From NCBI GenBank assembly GCA_900318245.1, contig ONJT01000009.1, positions 1 to 64,000 on the forward strand: 64,000 bases of DNA, written 5' to 3'. The notes beneath the pieces were generated by a model. The model was not told where the DNA came from, made no database searches, and was given only the letters and a program-made list of their open reading frames with translations. This DNA is from an uncultured Bacteroidales bacterium (GTDB lineage Bacteria; Bacteroidota; Bacteroidia; Bacteroidales; Paludibacteraceae). Shown here one piece after another: positions 1 to 8,393 of this stretch; the stretch's first letter is position 1; the number at the start of each line of letters is the position of its first letter. The position numbers and the translations under genes were made by a program.

Positions 1-1
1 T

Positions 2-262
2 CGTATCCAAATGAGCCCACATCTTGAATTGTTAGAAACGGAACAAGCATGTGATTCATTCCTAAATCACACCCATGCTGACGATGCGTTTCTGGTTCAT
101 GTAGATGCTTGGACAAATTCTTTCTTTCCTCCTGCTCGTTTGCATAATTTGTCCTTCTACACAAGGGATCCGGACAATGACTATTGGTTTTCAAAAGAAA
201 CAGGACTATTCAGAATATTAAGAATGATCAAGCGATATAAGGAACGTAAAAAGCGTATGTGA
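2..262 (+). CDS. C-terminal part of an unrecognised protein, cut by the left edge
   Basis: The frame is open to the first bases of the window, so the ATG at 11 is probably internal and the gene begins outside. About 86 residues are visible, rich in aromatic residues and His/Asp in the middle (HADDAFLVHVDAW), ending in a strongly basic tail (RMIKRYKERKKRM). No signal peptide or membrane segment can be judged. The stop is TGA at 260-262. It is followed by about 290 bases holding a promoter and an 11-base-period repeat. I do not recognise the family and assign no function. Confidence 0.5.
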   Translation, partial: RIQMSPHLELLETEQACDSFLNHTHADDAFLVHVDAWTNSFFPPARLHNLSFYTRDPDNDYWFSKETGLFRILRMIKRYKERKKRM

Positions 263-351
263 AATGGCGCGGAGATAAGACATATACACCAACCGGACAA
301 GAACTGAGATAAAAATTCCGAAAAAAATTCCCCCCAAAAATGGCATACAAA

Positions 352-383
352 TTTGCGTATGTCATTTTTTTGTTGTACCTTTG
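352..383 (+). promoter_or_regulatory. Bacteroidales promoter upstream of the small gene at 553
   Basis: TTTG at 352-355 is followed after 20 bases by TACCTTTG at 376-383, matching the Bacteroidota -33/-7 consensus. Transcription would start near 390 and give a leader of about 160 bases that contains the 11-base repeat at 406-464 and a very AT-rich stretch before the gene at 553. Confidence 0.75.
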
Positions 384-405
384 CGCTGTCATTTAGCTCA
401 TTGGG

Positions 406-464
406 CCGACAGTGAGCCGACGGTGAGCCGACGGTCAAGGCTAAGGTAAGGCTAATGTAAGGCT
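406..464 (+). repeat. 11-base-period repeat tract (copy 1)
   Basis: Three 11-base units of the type CCGACGGTSAR are followed by two units of GGCTAAGGTAA type and a partial unit, 59 bases in all. A second element of exactly the same length and architecture, about 75 percent identical by eye, lies inside ileS at 28358-28416. Here it falls in the untranslated leader of the gene at 553. Confidence 0.8.
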
Positions 465-552
465 CCTGTAAAACCAAAAAAAGACCAAAAATCGCATAAA
501 AATATACTATATTATATATTCATATATAATATACAATTTAACACACTTTTTT

Positions 553-903
553 ATGGCAAAAATAGAAACTACATCCGCTATCAATCAGATTCATGGCAAA
601 ACAAATGGCAGAGACAGAGGCTATTTCTACATGCGTAACGGCAAACAATTCTACCGTGATCGCGAAGAAACTTATCAGAAAAATCAATCTCCGCGACAAA
701 AATGGAACTCTGCTGCCTTCGCTTATGCGAACAAAATCACGAATGAAATCTTCTCTTCTCCCGAATCAGAAGCGCAACTGAACGAAGAATACGAGGCCTC
801 CAAACACATTGCTTCCAACGGGAAGGTGTATTCCACTCCTCGAGCATGGAAATTTAACTCTCTCCTTCACAACTACAAACTCACCCATCCGTTCAAAGGG
901 TAA
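553..903 (+). CDS. small hypothetical protein, 116 aa
   Basis: I do not recognise a named family. The protein is soluble and basic, without signal peptide or membrane segment. It begins MAKIETTSAINQIHGK, continues with an aromatic patch (RGYFYMRNGKQFYRDR) and a helical part with alternating charges, and ends in a short aromatic/basic tail. Its layout (MA-K/R-V/I start, a 'gate' region, an A-rich helix, a Tyr-rich end) loosely resembles the protein at 44081-44515 in the accessory island, but homology is not shown. It has its own promoter at 352-383 and a long leader. The ATG at 553 lacks a clear Shine-Dalgarno sequence, as is usual in this phylum. Confidence 0.65.
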   Translation: MAKIETTSAINQIHGKTNGRDRGYFYMRNGKQFYRDREETYQKNQSPRQKWNSAAFAYANKITNEIFSSPESEAQLNEEYEASKHIASNGKVYSTPRAWKFNSLLHNYKLTHPFKG

Positions 904-972
904 TGGACGAATTAAATCGGCATAATTTTTGTGGGGAAGAAGGTAAGTATAAACACTCAAAAACAGGAAGGT

Positions 973-1521
973 ATGAAAAAAGTATTATGGTTGATGGTAT
1001 GCGCGGGGATGATGATGGTATGCGTTGTAATGATGGTGTCTTGCGGCGCGGCGAAACTAAGTCCCGAAGAGCGTGCTGCGCGGAAAGCGGCTATCGAGCA
1101 GAACGCGCAAAAAGCGATCGCGGATCAGAACTTCCGCATCAACCTGACGATGGTCCGTCCTCTGTTTGGTCAGAACCTGACGGTTTCCGGTTACTGGATC
1201 AAAGTGGACACGACGCATGTACAATGCTACTTGCCTAAGATCTATCCGGACTATAACCCGCATTTTGATGCGCCTGCGCCAGGAGAAAAATACAATGACA
1301 TGCGTCTGGAGTTCACATCACCGATAGACGAATATCTATACACCTTCAATCCGGAGACCAATGTCGGGCTCATTACGTTTAAGACACTGTATGGCGGCGA
1401 CGAGTACCGTTTCTATATCCAGATCGAGAACGTCGATGAGGCACGTGTGCGTATCCTTCCCGGTGACCGGAACGAGGTGTCCTGCGAGGGAACGATTACG
1501 CCTATCGGCGAGAGGTGGTAA
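973..1521 (+). CDS. DUF4251-like lipoprotein, 182 aa
   Basis: A lipoprotein signal peptide (MKKVLWLMVCAGMMMVC then VVMMVSCG) places the mature N-terminal Cys at a lipobox, so the protein should be membrane-anchored outside the cytoplasm. A short Ala/Arg-rich helix follows, then an all-beta domain with the layout of the Bacteroidota DUF4251 family (a 'SGYWIKVD' strand and a late 'RVRILPGDRNEVSCEG' strand). The function of that family is unknown. I chose the ATG at 973 because it gives the signal peptide directly and is preceded by AGGAAGG. An upstream in-frame start at 931 would add 14 residues before the signal peptide. No good promoter was seen in the 70-base gap, so it may be co-transcribed with the gene at 553. 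Confidence 0.75.
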   Translation: MKKVLWLMVCAGMMMVCVVMMVSCGAAKLSPEERAARKAAIEQNAQKAIADQNFRINLTMVRPLFGQNLTVSGYWIKVDTTHVQCYLPKIYPDYNPHFDAPAPGEKYNDMRLEFTSPIDEYLYTFNPETNVGLITFKTLYGGDEYRFYIQIENVDEARVRILPGDRNEVSCEGTITPIGERW

Positions 1522-1554
1522 GAAGGGTTTTTTCTAAAAATCTCGCTCTAAAAG

Positions 1555-1585
1555 TTGCATATATGCAATTTTTGTTGTACCTTTG
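1555..1585 (+). promoter_or_regulatory. promoter of the CNNM-smpB-gpmI operon
   Basis: TTG at 1555-1557, a 20-base spacer and TACCTTTG at 1578-1585. The start codon of the first gene is at 1622, giving a leader of about 30 bases. Confidence 0.8.
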
Positions 1586-1621
1586 CAGCCGATTTGAAAA
1601 ATAGGGCTTTGGGCTCGCTAT

Positions 1622-2737
1622 ATGGGATTACTTTTATTGTTTTTAATTGGCGCGTTGGCCATCAGTTTTTTGTGCTCCGTTCTGGAGTCGGTACTGATGT
1701 CCACCTCCCTCAGTTATATTAATCTGCGTGAAGAGGAGGGCTATGCGCCTGCGAAATTGATGAGCAGTTACAAGGAGGACACGAGTCGTCCTCTGGCTGC
1801 GATATTGTCTCTGAACACAATCGCCAACACGATCGGAGCCGCAGGTGTGGGTGCGCAAGCGACCCTTCTATTCGGCTCTAAATGGTTCGGCTTGGTATCC
1901 GCGCTGACCACCATCCTCATTCTTTTCTTCGGAGAGATCATCCCGAAAGTGATCGGCACGACCTACTGGCGCGAGTTGATGGGCTTCACCGCGCGTATCA
2001 TCCGAATCCTGATCTTCGTCCTTTATCCGCTTGTACTCCTTGTGGAATTCATCTCCCGCATGGTTCCGAACAACGAAGACGATCCGTCCGTGAGCCGCGA
2101 GGAAGTGCTGGCGATGGTGAATGTAGGCGAAGAAGAAGGCGTGGTGGATGAGGACGAGAACAAGATCTTCACCAACCTCATGCGTCTCGATTCGATCCAT
2201 GCGTACGACGTGATGACGCCGCGCGTGGTAGCGAAGATAGCTCCTGAGAACATGACGCTGCGGGCGTATTACGACAACGACGAGTATGACCATTTCTCGC
2301 GTATCCCGCTGTACAAGCCCGAGGCGCCGGAGTATATCACAGGCTACGTGCTGCGCAACGATGCCTTGGAGGAACTGACGGAGGACCATTTCCGCAAGAC
2401 GCTCGGAGGCATCAAACGTCCGCTGCCGGCCTTTGACCAGGACCTGACGCTCGGAACTATCTTCGACTCGATGCTCAAGCAGAAGAGCCAGATTGCGCAA
2501 ATCATCGATGAATACGGTATGTTTGTGGGTATTCTGACCCTCGAGGACATCATCGAGACGATTTTCGGGCTGGAGATCATCGACGAGAACGATACCGTCA
2601 TCGACATGCAGCAGTATGCCCGCGAGCGTTGGGAACAGCGGCAGAAGAAATACAGGAAAGTTGAAAGTGGAAAGTTGAAAGTTGAAAGTGAGAAAGAAGA
2701 GCGACATACAGATACTGAACAAAAAAGCGAAGTTTGA
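1622..2737 (+). CDS. CNNM/HlyC-type transmembrane protein with CBS pair
   Basis: The protein (371 aa) starts with a DUF21/CNNM membrane domain (about residues 1-150) with four hydrophobic segments, including [11 protein letters not shown], which matches the conserved 'GE..PK' signature. A cytoplasmic CBS-domain pair follows (about 185-325; YDVMTPR and [13 protein letters not shown] are typical). The C-terminal CorC_HlyC transporter-associated domain of longer relatives is absent. Family members are linked to magnesium or divalent cation efflux, but the substrate cannot be read from the sequence. The last 30 residues come from a GTTGAAA-type repeat (2655-2690) and run past the start of smpB, so the gene overlaps smpB by 56 bases. 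The tail looks like an accidental extension and is unlikely to be functional. Confidence 0.85.
   Translation: MGLLLLFLIGALAISFLCSVLESVLMSTSLSYINLREEEGYAPAKLMSSYKEDTSRPLAAILSLNTIANTIGAAGVGAQATLLFGSKWFGLVSALTTILILFFGEIIPKVIGTTYWRELMGFTARIIRILIFVLYPLVLLVEFISRMVPNNEDDPSVSREEVLAMVNVGEEEGVVDEDENKIFTNLMRLDSIHAYDVMTPRVVAKIAPENMTLRAYYDNDEYDHFSRIPLYKPEAPEYITGYVLRNDALEELTEDHFRKTLGGIKRPLPAFDQDLTLGTIFDSMLKQKSQIAQIIDEYGMFVGILTLEDIIETIFGLEIIDENDTVIDMQQYARERWEQRQKKYRKVESGKLKVESEKEERHTDTEQKSEV
2655..2690 (+). repeat. GTTGAAA-type heptad repeat at a gene junction
   Basis: Units of GAAAGTT/GAAAGTG are repeated about five times. They encode [11 protein letters not shown] at the end of the CNNM gene and, in another frame, supply the non-ATG start region of smpB. 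Confidence 0.8.
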
Positions 2738-3152
2738 GTATATCATCCTCGACCGCTATACTGCCGGCATCCAGCTCTTCGGCACGGAGATCAAGTCGAT
2801 CCGCGAAGGGAAGGCGTCGCTGGTGGACAGTTATTGCGCGGTGGAGCACGGTGAGCTATACGTCAAACAGATGCATATCGCGGAGTACCGTTTCGGCAGT
2901 TTTGCCAACCATGAGGTGCGTCGCGACCGCAAACTGCTGCTACAGCGCCGCGAGATCAACAAACTCGAGAAAGCCACGAAGGACAACGGCAAGACCATCA
3001 TTCCGCTGCGCCTGTTCATCAACGAGCGAGGGCTGGCGAAGATGGAGATCGCGTTGTGCCAAGGTAAGCACACTTATGACAAACGGCAGTCTCTCCGCGA
3101 AGCGGATGACAAACGGCAAATGGATCAATTAAAAAAACGAATATATGAGTAA
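2682..3152 (+). CDS. smpB: SsrA-binding protein SmpB
   Basis: SmpB binds tmRNA and delivers it to stalled ribosomes for trans-translation. The 156-residue protein has the standard features: the N-terminal KKAKFEY strand, [14 protein letters not shown], the '[12 protein letters not shown]' loop, [18 protein letters not shown] and a basic C-terminal tail ending in KKRIYE. No ATG lies at the expected place. The start is TTG at 2682 or GTG at 2688, both inside the heptad repeat at 2655-2690. The stop overlaps the gpmI start by 8 bases, indicating co-translation. The tmRNA gene itself is not in this window. Confidence 0.93.
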   Translation: MKVRKKSDIQILNKKAKFEYIILDRYTAGIQLFGTEIKSIREGKASLVDSYCAVEHGELYVKQMHIAEYRFGSFANHEVRRDRKLLLQRREINKLEKATKDNGKTIIPLRLFINERGLAKMEIALCQGKHTYDKRQSLREADDKRQMDQLKKRIYE

Positions 3153-4677
3153 AGCATTATTAATGATTTTGGATGGCTGGGGCATTGGCAACAAGAGTAA
3201 AGCCGATGTCATCAGCGTCACGCCGACGCCTCACTGGGATGCGTTGTTAGCCAAATACCCGCACTCGCAGTTACAGGCCAGCGGCGAGAACGTAGGTCTG
3301 CCCGACGGGCAGATGGGTAACTCCGAAGTGGGACACCTCAATATCGGTGCCGGTCGTGTGGTTTATCAAGACTTAGTGAAGATCAACCGCTCTATCCGCG
3401 ACAACTCGATCATGCAGAATCCGGAGATTGTAGCGGCGTACAAGGCGGCGCAGGCAGCAGGTAAGAAACTGCATCTCATGGGGCTGTGCTCCAACGGCGG
3501 TGTACACTCGAGCCTGGATCACCTGTTCAAGCTGGTGGAGATCGCGAAGGAGTACGGCGTAGCGGATCGCACGTTCGTGCATTGCTTCATGGACGGCCGT
3601 GACACGGATCCGCGCAGCGGCAAGGGCTTTATTGAGCAGTTGCAAGGTCTCTGCGACAAGACGGGTGCACATATCGCATCTATCATCGGTCGTTTCTACG
3701 CCATGGACCGTGACAAACGCTGGGAGCGTATCAAAGTGGCGTATGACCAACTCGTGAACGGCGAGGGCCGCAAAGAGACCGACATGGTGGCAGCAGTACA
3801 AGGTTGCTACGACCGTCACACGGAGGAACATAAGGACACCGATGAGTTCATGGAGCCGCTGGTGAATGCCAACTGCGACGGACGTATTGCGGAGGGCGAT
3901 GTAGTCATCTTCTTCAACTACCGCAACGACCGCGCGAAAGAGATCACCATCGTTTTGACGCAGCAAGACATGCCGGAGCAGGGTATGAAGACCATCAAGA
4001 ACCTGCACTACTGCTGCATGACGCCGTACGACTCGTCCTTCCAAGGTCTGCATATCCTCTTCCCGAAAGAGAACGTGGAGAACACCCTTGGCGAAGTAGT
4101 CAGCAACTTAGGTCTGAAGCAGTTGCGTATCGCCGAGACGGAGAAGTTCGCGCATGTGACCTTCTTCTTCAACGGCGGTCGTGAAACCGAGTACCCGGGT
4201 GAGGAGCGCATCTTGATTCCGAGTCCGAAAGTGCCGACCTACGACATGAAACCCGAGATGAGTGCGCCGGAAGTGACGGAAGCGCTGGTGGCTGCTATTA
4301 AGACGCAAAAGTTCGATTATATCACCCTCAACTTTGCTAACGGCGACATGGTAGGTCATACCGGCGTATACGAGGCGATCGAGAAGGCCGTGAAGACCAT
4401 CGATGATTGCTCGCACCGCGTGATTGAAGCAGCGCTGGAGAACGGCTACGAGATCATCGTCATTGCCGATCACGGTAACTGCGACAACGCCATCAACCCG
4501 GACGGAACGCCGAACACCGCGCACTCGCTCAACCCTGTGCCTTTCGTGTATATAAGTAAGGATCACACGGACGCGCACGTGGAGAATGGTATTCTCGCCG
4601 ACGTGGCTCCTTCGCTCTGTCATATCATGGGCATTGAGCAACCGAAGGAGATGACAGGACATAACCTGATACACTAA
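3145..4677 (+). CDS. gpmI: 2,3-bisphosphoglycerate-independent phosphoglycerate mutase
   Basis: This glycolytic/gluconeogenic enzyme interconverts 3- and 2-phosphoglycerate in the cytoplasm using two manganese ions. The length (510 aa) is typical. Visible motifs are ILDGWG near residue 9 (metal Asp), [10 protein letters not shown] with the nucleophilic Ser60, [12 protein letters not shown] (substrate binding) and the late metal site [12 protein letters not shown]. The start overlaps the smpB stop (ATG at 3145). A strong terminator follows directly, so it closes the operon. Confidence 0.97.
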   Translation: MSKALLMILDGWGIGNKSKADVISVTPTPHWDALLAKYPHSQLQASGENVGLPDGQMGNSEVGHLNIGAGRVVYQDLVKINRSIRDNSIMQNPEIVAAYKAAQAAGKKLHLMGLCSNGGVHSSLDHLFKLVEIAKEYGVADRTFVHCFMDGRDTDPRSGKGFIEQLQGLCDKTGAHIASIIGRFYAMDRDKRWERIKVAYDQLVNGEGRKETDMVAAVQGCYDRHTEEHKDTDEFMEPLVNANCDGRIAEGDVVIFFNYRNDRAKEITIVLTQQDMPEQGMKTIKNLHYCCMTPYDSSFQGLHILFPKENVENTLGEVVSNLGLKQLRIAETEKFAHVTFFFNGGRETEYPGEERILIPSPKVPTYDMKPEMSAPEVTEALVAAIKTQKFDYITLNFANGDMVGHTGVYEAIEKAVKTIDDCSHRVIEAALENGYEIIVIADHGNCDNAINPDGTPNTAHSLNPVPFVYISKDHTDAHVENGILADVAPSLCHIMGIEQPKEMTGHNLIH

Positions 4678-4683
4678 AAAAGA

Positions 4684-4707
4684 AAGCGGCCCGAAAGGGT
4701 CGCTTCT
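4684..4707. terminator. bidirectional terminator between gpmI and the small lipoprotein gene
   Basis: AAGCGGCCC at 4684-4692, loop GAAA, and GGGTCGCTT at 4697-4705 form a 9-bp stem with one G-T pair. A-runs lie on the left and TTCTTTT on the right, so it can end both gpmI and the leftward gene at 4746-4895. Confidence 0.85.
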
Positions 4708-4745
4708 TTTCCAAGGTTTTTTGTACCTTTCCTTTGAGCAACAAA

Positions 4746-4895
4746 TTACTCAGCGATGGTGTCAACCTCAACAGTCTCAACAACCTCAACGGTCTCCTGA
4801 GCAGCTGTGTCCTGGCAGCACTTTTTCTCGCAGCACTTGTTGCCGCAGCTCATAGCAGCGAAAGCTACAGCTACGATAAGAAGCATCTTCTTCAT
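4746..4895 (-). CDS. 49-residue Cys-rich lipoprotein
   Basis: A short leftward reading frame starts at ATG 4895 (MKKMLLIVAVAFAAMSCG) and ends with TAA at 4746. The signal peptide ends in a clear lipobox (AAMSC). The mature peptide is about 33 residues: a Cys/Lys cluster (CGNKCCEKKCCQD, five Cys) and then an acidic Thr/Val/Glu repeat tail (VEVVETVEV). Codon use resembles that of HU and pckA, which suggests high expression. It has its own promoter and a terminator. I know no named family; the Cys cluster could bind metal or form disulfides, but that is only a guess. It lies under the usual length cut-off and is easily missed. Confidence 0.85.
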   Translation of the reverse strand: MKKMLLIVAVAFAAMSCGNKCCEKKCCQDTAAQETVEVVETVEVDTIAE

Positions 4896-4968
4896 AGTTA
4901 CCAATGTTTTTTTAAGTTAATAAAGCTTTATTTTACTAAAATCTCTCGCCTTTTTGCGAAAAACGCTG

Positions 4969-5000
4969 CAAAAGTACAACATTTTTTGGATATGTGCAAA
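4969..5000 (-). promoter_or_regulatory. promoter of the small Cys-rich lipoprotein
   Basis: Read leftward: TTTG at 5000-4997, a 20-base spacer, TACTTTTG at 4976-4969. It overlaps the rightward promoter at 4985-5016, so the two -33 elements lie between each other's boxes. Confidence 0.8.
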
Positions 5001-5016
5001 AAAAATTGTAATTTTG
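4985..5016 (+). promoter_or_regulatory. promoter of the PASTA-rluD-porX operon
   Basis: TTTG at 4985-4988, a 20-base spacer and TAATTTTG at 5009-5016. The expected start of transcription (about 5022) lies only some 15 bases before the ATG at 5037, so the leader is very short. Confidence 0.8.
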
Positions 5017-5036
5017 CGCAATAAATTTTGCATTTT

Positions 5037-5858
5037 ATGGAAAAAAGGGGCTTTTTTGATAGATCTGACCTCAAATTTGTGGGGGTAAACCTCGTTTTAG
5101 CATTTGTGGTAAGTATTGCGATTCTTGTTGGCCTGATCGTTTATCTGAAGGACTACACGCAGCACGGAGTGGAAGTGGAGGTAGAAGATGTGCGCGGGTT
5201 GGTGGAAGCGGAAGCTGCACCTCTATTGGAGGCGCAGGGGCTGCGACTGATCGTAGTGGACTCTACGTATTCGGATAAAGTACCGTTTGGCACGATTGTT
5301 GAACAGGATCCAAAGCCGATGAGTCATGCCAAGCACGGCCGGGCGGTGTATGTGACTATTAACGCGACCACGCGGCGCCAAGTGACGATGCCCGACTTGC
5401 AGGATATGAGTTATCGTCAGGCAGAGACCACGCTGCGCGGTTTGGGCCTGCAGGTGGATACGATCTATGAGTACGAACCCTCGGAGTACAAAGACCTGGT
5501 GCTGGATGTCAAGAAAGGCGAAGAGAGTCTGAGTCCGGGGACGAAAGTGGCGGTCGGTACGCTGGTACGTTTGGTAGTCGGTCAAGGCCGTGGTACAGAG
5601 ATGGTCCGTGTGCCGAACGTCATCGGAATGACCCTGCAAGAAGCCCGCAGTACCTTGCTTAATAGCCATCTGACGGTAGGCGCCGTCTCGTATGACGAAC
5701 CCAAAGAAGGAAACAAAAAGCAATATGTATATTGCCAGACGCCGAGTGCCGGCGAGGAACTGATAGAAGGAGAAACAGTCGCTTTGCGCTTCTCCGTGGA
5801 TATCCGCAAAGCATCAAAGAATAACACGACGGTAGACCAAGAGGACGAGTGGTTCTGA
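5037..5858 (+). CDS. membrane-anchored PASTA-domain protein
   Basis: The protein (273 aa) has a short cytoplasmic N-terminus, one membrane segment (about residues 14-36, VNLVLAFVVSIAILVGLIVYL) and three periplasmic PASTA repeats (roughly 42-105, 107-180 and 188-262), each with the G-x-x-x-x-x-A pattern (for example VPNVIGMTLQEARSTL). PASTA repeats bind peptidoglycan fragments or mediate contacts at the cell wall. No kinase or transpeptidase domain is fused, which is the usual Bacteroidota form. I chose ATG 5037 over TTG 5028 because of its position relative to the promoter. The stop overlaps the start of the pseudouridine synthase gene (TGATG). Confidence 0.9.
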   Translation: MEKRGFFDRSDLKFVGVNLVLAFVVSIAILVGLIVYLKDYTQHGVEVEVEDVRGLVEAEAAPLLEAQGLRLIVVDSTYSDKVPFGTIVEQDPKPMSHAKHGRAVYVTINATTRRQVTMPDLQDMSYRQAETTLRGLGLQVDTIYEYEPSEYKDLVLDVKKGEESLSPGTKVAVGTLVRLVVGQGRGTEMVRVPNVIGMTLQEARSTLLNSHLTVGAVSYDEPKEGNKKQYVYCQTPSAGEELIEGETVALRFSVDIRKASKNNTTVDQEDEWF

Positions 5859-6886
5859 TGGAAGAAGATTGGAACATAGAATCGGAAGAAGTCTTTGAGC
5901 GTTGGCGTTGCGAGGTGGATAAAGGTCAAGGCAAAGAACGCATTGACAAATACCTCGCGGAGCACATGACCAACACCAGCCGCAACCGCATCCAGACGGC
6001 TGCGGATGCCGGCAATGTGTGGGTGAACGGGAAGGCCGTAGCGTCCAATTACCGTATCAAACCCGGCGATGTCATTCAGGTGCTGCTCGACCATGAACCT
6101 CATGACTTCACCATCACGCCGGAGAATATCCCGCTCGATATCGTGTATGAAGACGAGGACCTGTTGGTTGTCAACAAACCCGCCGGGCTCGTCGTTCATC
6201 CCGGGCATGGCAACTACGAGCACACGCTTCTTCACGCCCTGGCATGGCACTTCGGCGAGGAACTGGATATCAACGATCCGTCCATTGGATTGGTGCATCG
6301 TATTGACAAAGACACCTCGGGCCTGTTGCTGATTGCCAAGACTCCGGAAGCAAAGGCGCACCTCGCCAAGCAGTTCTTTGATCATACGACGGAGCGCACC
6401 TATAACGCCCTCGTCTGGGGTACGTTCAAAGAGCAGAGCGGCACGATAGAAGGCGCTCTCGCGCGTGACAACCGCGACCGCACGATATACAAGGTATGGG
6501 ATCCGGAGGAATGTCCGCAAGCCAAAGAGGCTATCACGCACTGGCGCGTACTCGAGCAATTCCCGTATGTCACGCTCGTCGAGTGCCGCCTCGAGACCGG
6601 TCGTACGCACCAGATACGCGTGCATATGAAGCATATCGGCCATCCGCTCTTCTGCGATGAGAAATACGGCGGGTGCGAGATACTCAAAGGGCTGCGCACG
6701 CAGAAATACCGCCAATATATAGAGAATTGTTTCGCCCTCTGTCCGCGTCAGGTGCTGCACGCGCGTACGCTGGGATTCACCCATCCGCGTACCGGAGAAC
6801 GGATGTTCTTCGACAGCCAGTGGCCGGAAGACATGACGAATGTAATTAATAAATGGAGACATTATGAGCCAAATACTCTGGGTTGA
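5858..6886 (+). CDS. RluD-family 23S rRNA pseudouridine synthase
   Basis: A 342-residue RluA/RluD-type enzyme that isomerises uridines in large-subunit rRNA. An S4 RNA-binding domain covers about residues 26-90, followed by the catalytic domain with HRIDKDTSG (catalytic Asp150) and the late RTHQIRVH motif. The N-terminal extension of about 20 acidic residues is common in this phylum. Its ATG overlaps the stop of the PASTA gene, and the porX start lies 23 bases before its end. This suggests translational coupling of ribosome modification, cell-wall and secretion-regulation genes. Confidence 0.92.
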   Translation: MEEDWNIESEEVFERWRCEVDKGQGKERIDKYLAEHMTNTSRNRIQTAADAGNVWVNGKAVASNYRIKPGDVIQVLLDHEPHDFTITPENIPLDIVYEDEDLLVVNKPAGLVVHPGHGNYEHTLLHALAWHFGEELDINDPSIGLVHRIDKDTSGLLLIAKTPEAKAHLAKQFFDHTTERTYNALVWGTFKEQSGTIEGALARDNRDRTIYKVWDPEECPQAKEAITHWRVLEQFPYVTLVECRLETGRTHQIRVHMKHIGHPLFCDEKYGGCEILKGLRTQKYRQYIENCFALCPRQVLHARTLGFTHPRTGERMFFDSQWPEDMTNVINKWRHYEPNTLG

Positions 6887-8393
6887 CGATGAGATAGATC
6901 TCTTGCAACCGTATATCATTTACCTCAAAGGCAAAGGCTACGACGTGACCACCGCCACGAATGGTGAGGATGCCTTGGACCGCTTGTCGGAATCGGTGCC
7001 GGCTATCGTCTTTCTGGACGAGAACATGCCGGGTATGACGGGTCTCGAGACGCTTCAGGAGATGAAGCGCTTGCACCCTGAAGTGCCGGTAGTGATGATC
7101 ACCAAGTCCGAAGAGGAACATATCATGGAGCAGGCTATCGGCGAGAAGATCGCCGACTACCTCATCAAACCCGTCAACCCGAGTCAAATCCTGATGTGCC
7201 TCAAGAAACACGTCCATCAGCAGGCGATTGTCAGCGAGCAGGTGCAGCAAAACTACCGCCAGGAGTGGGGCGATATATCCTATATGATCGATACCGCCAG
7301 CACCATCGAGGAATGGCAGGCTATCGAGCGCACGCTCAGCAAATGGGATATCGAACTCGAGAACTCCGCGATGCGTTCGCTTATCGAGGACCAGCGCACG
7401 CAGGCCAACGTCGCCTTCGCCAAATGGATCGCCAAGAACTACGAAGGATGGTTTAGCGGCGAGCGTCCAGTCATGTCCCACGACCTGATGAAGCATGCGG
7501 TCTTCCCCTTGCTCGACAAGGGCGAGAAAGTGCTGCTGTGCGTGATAGATAACTTCCGCTACGACCAATGGAAGACCATCCAGCCGCTTGTCAGCGAGTG
7601 CTATACCGTCCGTACCGAAGAGCAATATACCTCTATCCTGCCGACGGCTACGCAATATGCCCGCAACGCTATTTTCTCCGGTCTCCTGCCGTTGCAGATC
7701 CAGGAGATGTTCCCGAATCTCTGGGTGGAAGAAGGCGATGAAGAGAGTAAGAACCAGCATGAGAAGGAACTTGTCCAGACGCTGTTGGACCGCTATCGCC
7801 GCCGCGAGAGTTTTAACTATTGGAAGGTCAACGAAAGCGATTTCTGCGAGCGCGTCATCCATCAACTCAAAGGTTCGCAAGCGCCCCTGAATATCGTCGT
7901 GCTCAATTTCATCGACATGCTCTCGCACTCGCGTACGGAGAGCAAGATGATGCGCGAGTTGGCGAACGACGAGGCGGCTTATCGCAGCCTCACGCTCAGT
8001 TGGTTCCGTCATTCGCCGATATACGAATTGTTGCGGCTCGCGTCCGAGATGGGTTTCACCTTGGTCATTACCACCGATCATGGTACGACGCGCGTGAAGA
8101 ACGCCGTGCAGATCGTGGCGGATAAGAATACGAACACGAATATCCGCTATAAGGTCGGCAAGGCGCTTAACTGCAGTTCGAAGAACGTCTTCTCTATTGA
8201 GCAACCCAAACGCGTAGGCTTGCCCTGCCCGAACGTGAGCAGCAGTTATGCCTTCTGCACCGGCAGCGATTTCTTCGCGTACCCGAATCAGTTTAACTAC
8301 TACGCCCAGTATTACCGCAACACCTTCCAGCACGGCGGTATCTCGCTGGAAGAGATGATCATTCCCTTAGTTACCTTGGTTCCGAAACGATGA
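6864..8393 (+). CDS. porX: PorX-type response regulator with PglZ phosphatase domain
   Basis: PorX regulates the type IX secretion system together with the sensor PorY and the sigma factor SigP. The protein (509 aa) has an N-terminal receiver domain with the acidic pair D8/D9, phosphorylatable Asp52 (FLDENMPG) and Lys102, a helical linker, and a C-terminal alkaline-phosphatase-superfamily (PglZ) domain. That domain shows VIDNFRYDQW (Asp229), TSILPTATQYARN (nucleophile Thr at about 261/263) and TTDHGTTR for the zinc site. Its presence implies that the organism has type IX secretion, although no structural por genes are in the window. ATG 6864 overlaps the previous gene; the stop overlaps the next start (ATGA). 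Confidence 0.93.
   Translation: MSQILWVDDEIDLLQPYIIYLKGKGYDVTTATNGEDALDRLSESVPAIVFLDENMPGMTGLETLQEMKRLHPEVPVVMITKSEEEHIMEQAIGEKIADYLIKPVNPSQILMCLKKHVHQQAIVSEQVQQNYRQEWGDISYMIDTASTIEEWQAIERTLSKWDIELENSAMRSLIEDQRTQANVAFAKWIAKNYEGWFSGERPVMSHDLMKHAVFPLLDKGEKVLLCVIDNFRYDQWKTIQPLVSECYTVRTEEQYTSILPTATQYARNAIFSGLLPLQIQEMFPNLWVEEGDEESKNQHEKELVQTLLDRYRRRESFNYWKVNESDFCERVIHQLKGSQAPLNIVVLNFIDMLSHSRTESKMMRELANDEAAYRSLTLSWFRHSPIYELLRLASEMGFTLVITTDHGTTRVKNAVQIVADKNTNTNIRYKVGKALNCSSKNVFSIEQPKRVGLPCPNVSSSYAFCTGSDFFAYPNQFNYYAQYYRNTFQHGGISLEEMIIPLVTLVPKR

Noticed and set aside
2655-2690. CRISPR-like array
   Set aside because: The units are 7-11 bases long without spacers, and no cas genes are present anywhere in the window.
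4734-5024. Rightward open frame of 96 codons after gpmI
   Set aside because: It is antisense to the small lipoprotein gene and runs across two promoters; the leftward frame has a signal peptide, lipobox and promoter, this one has none.
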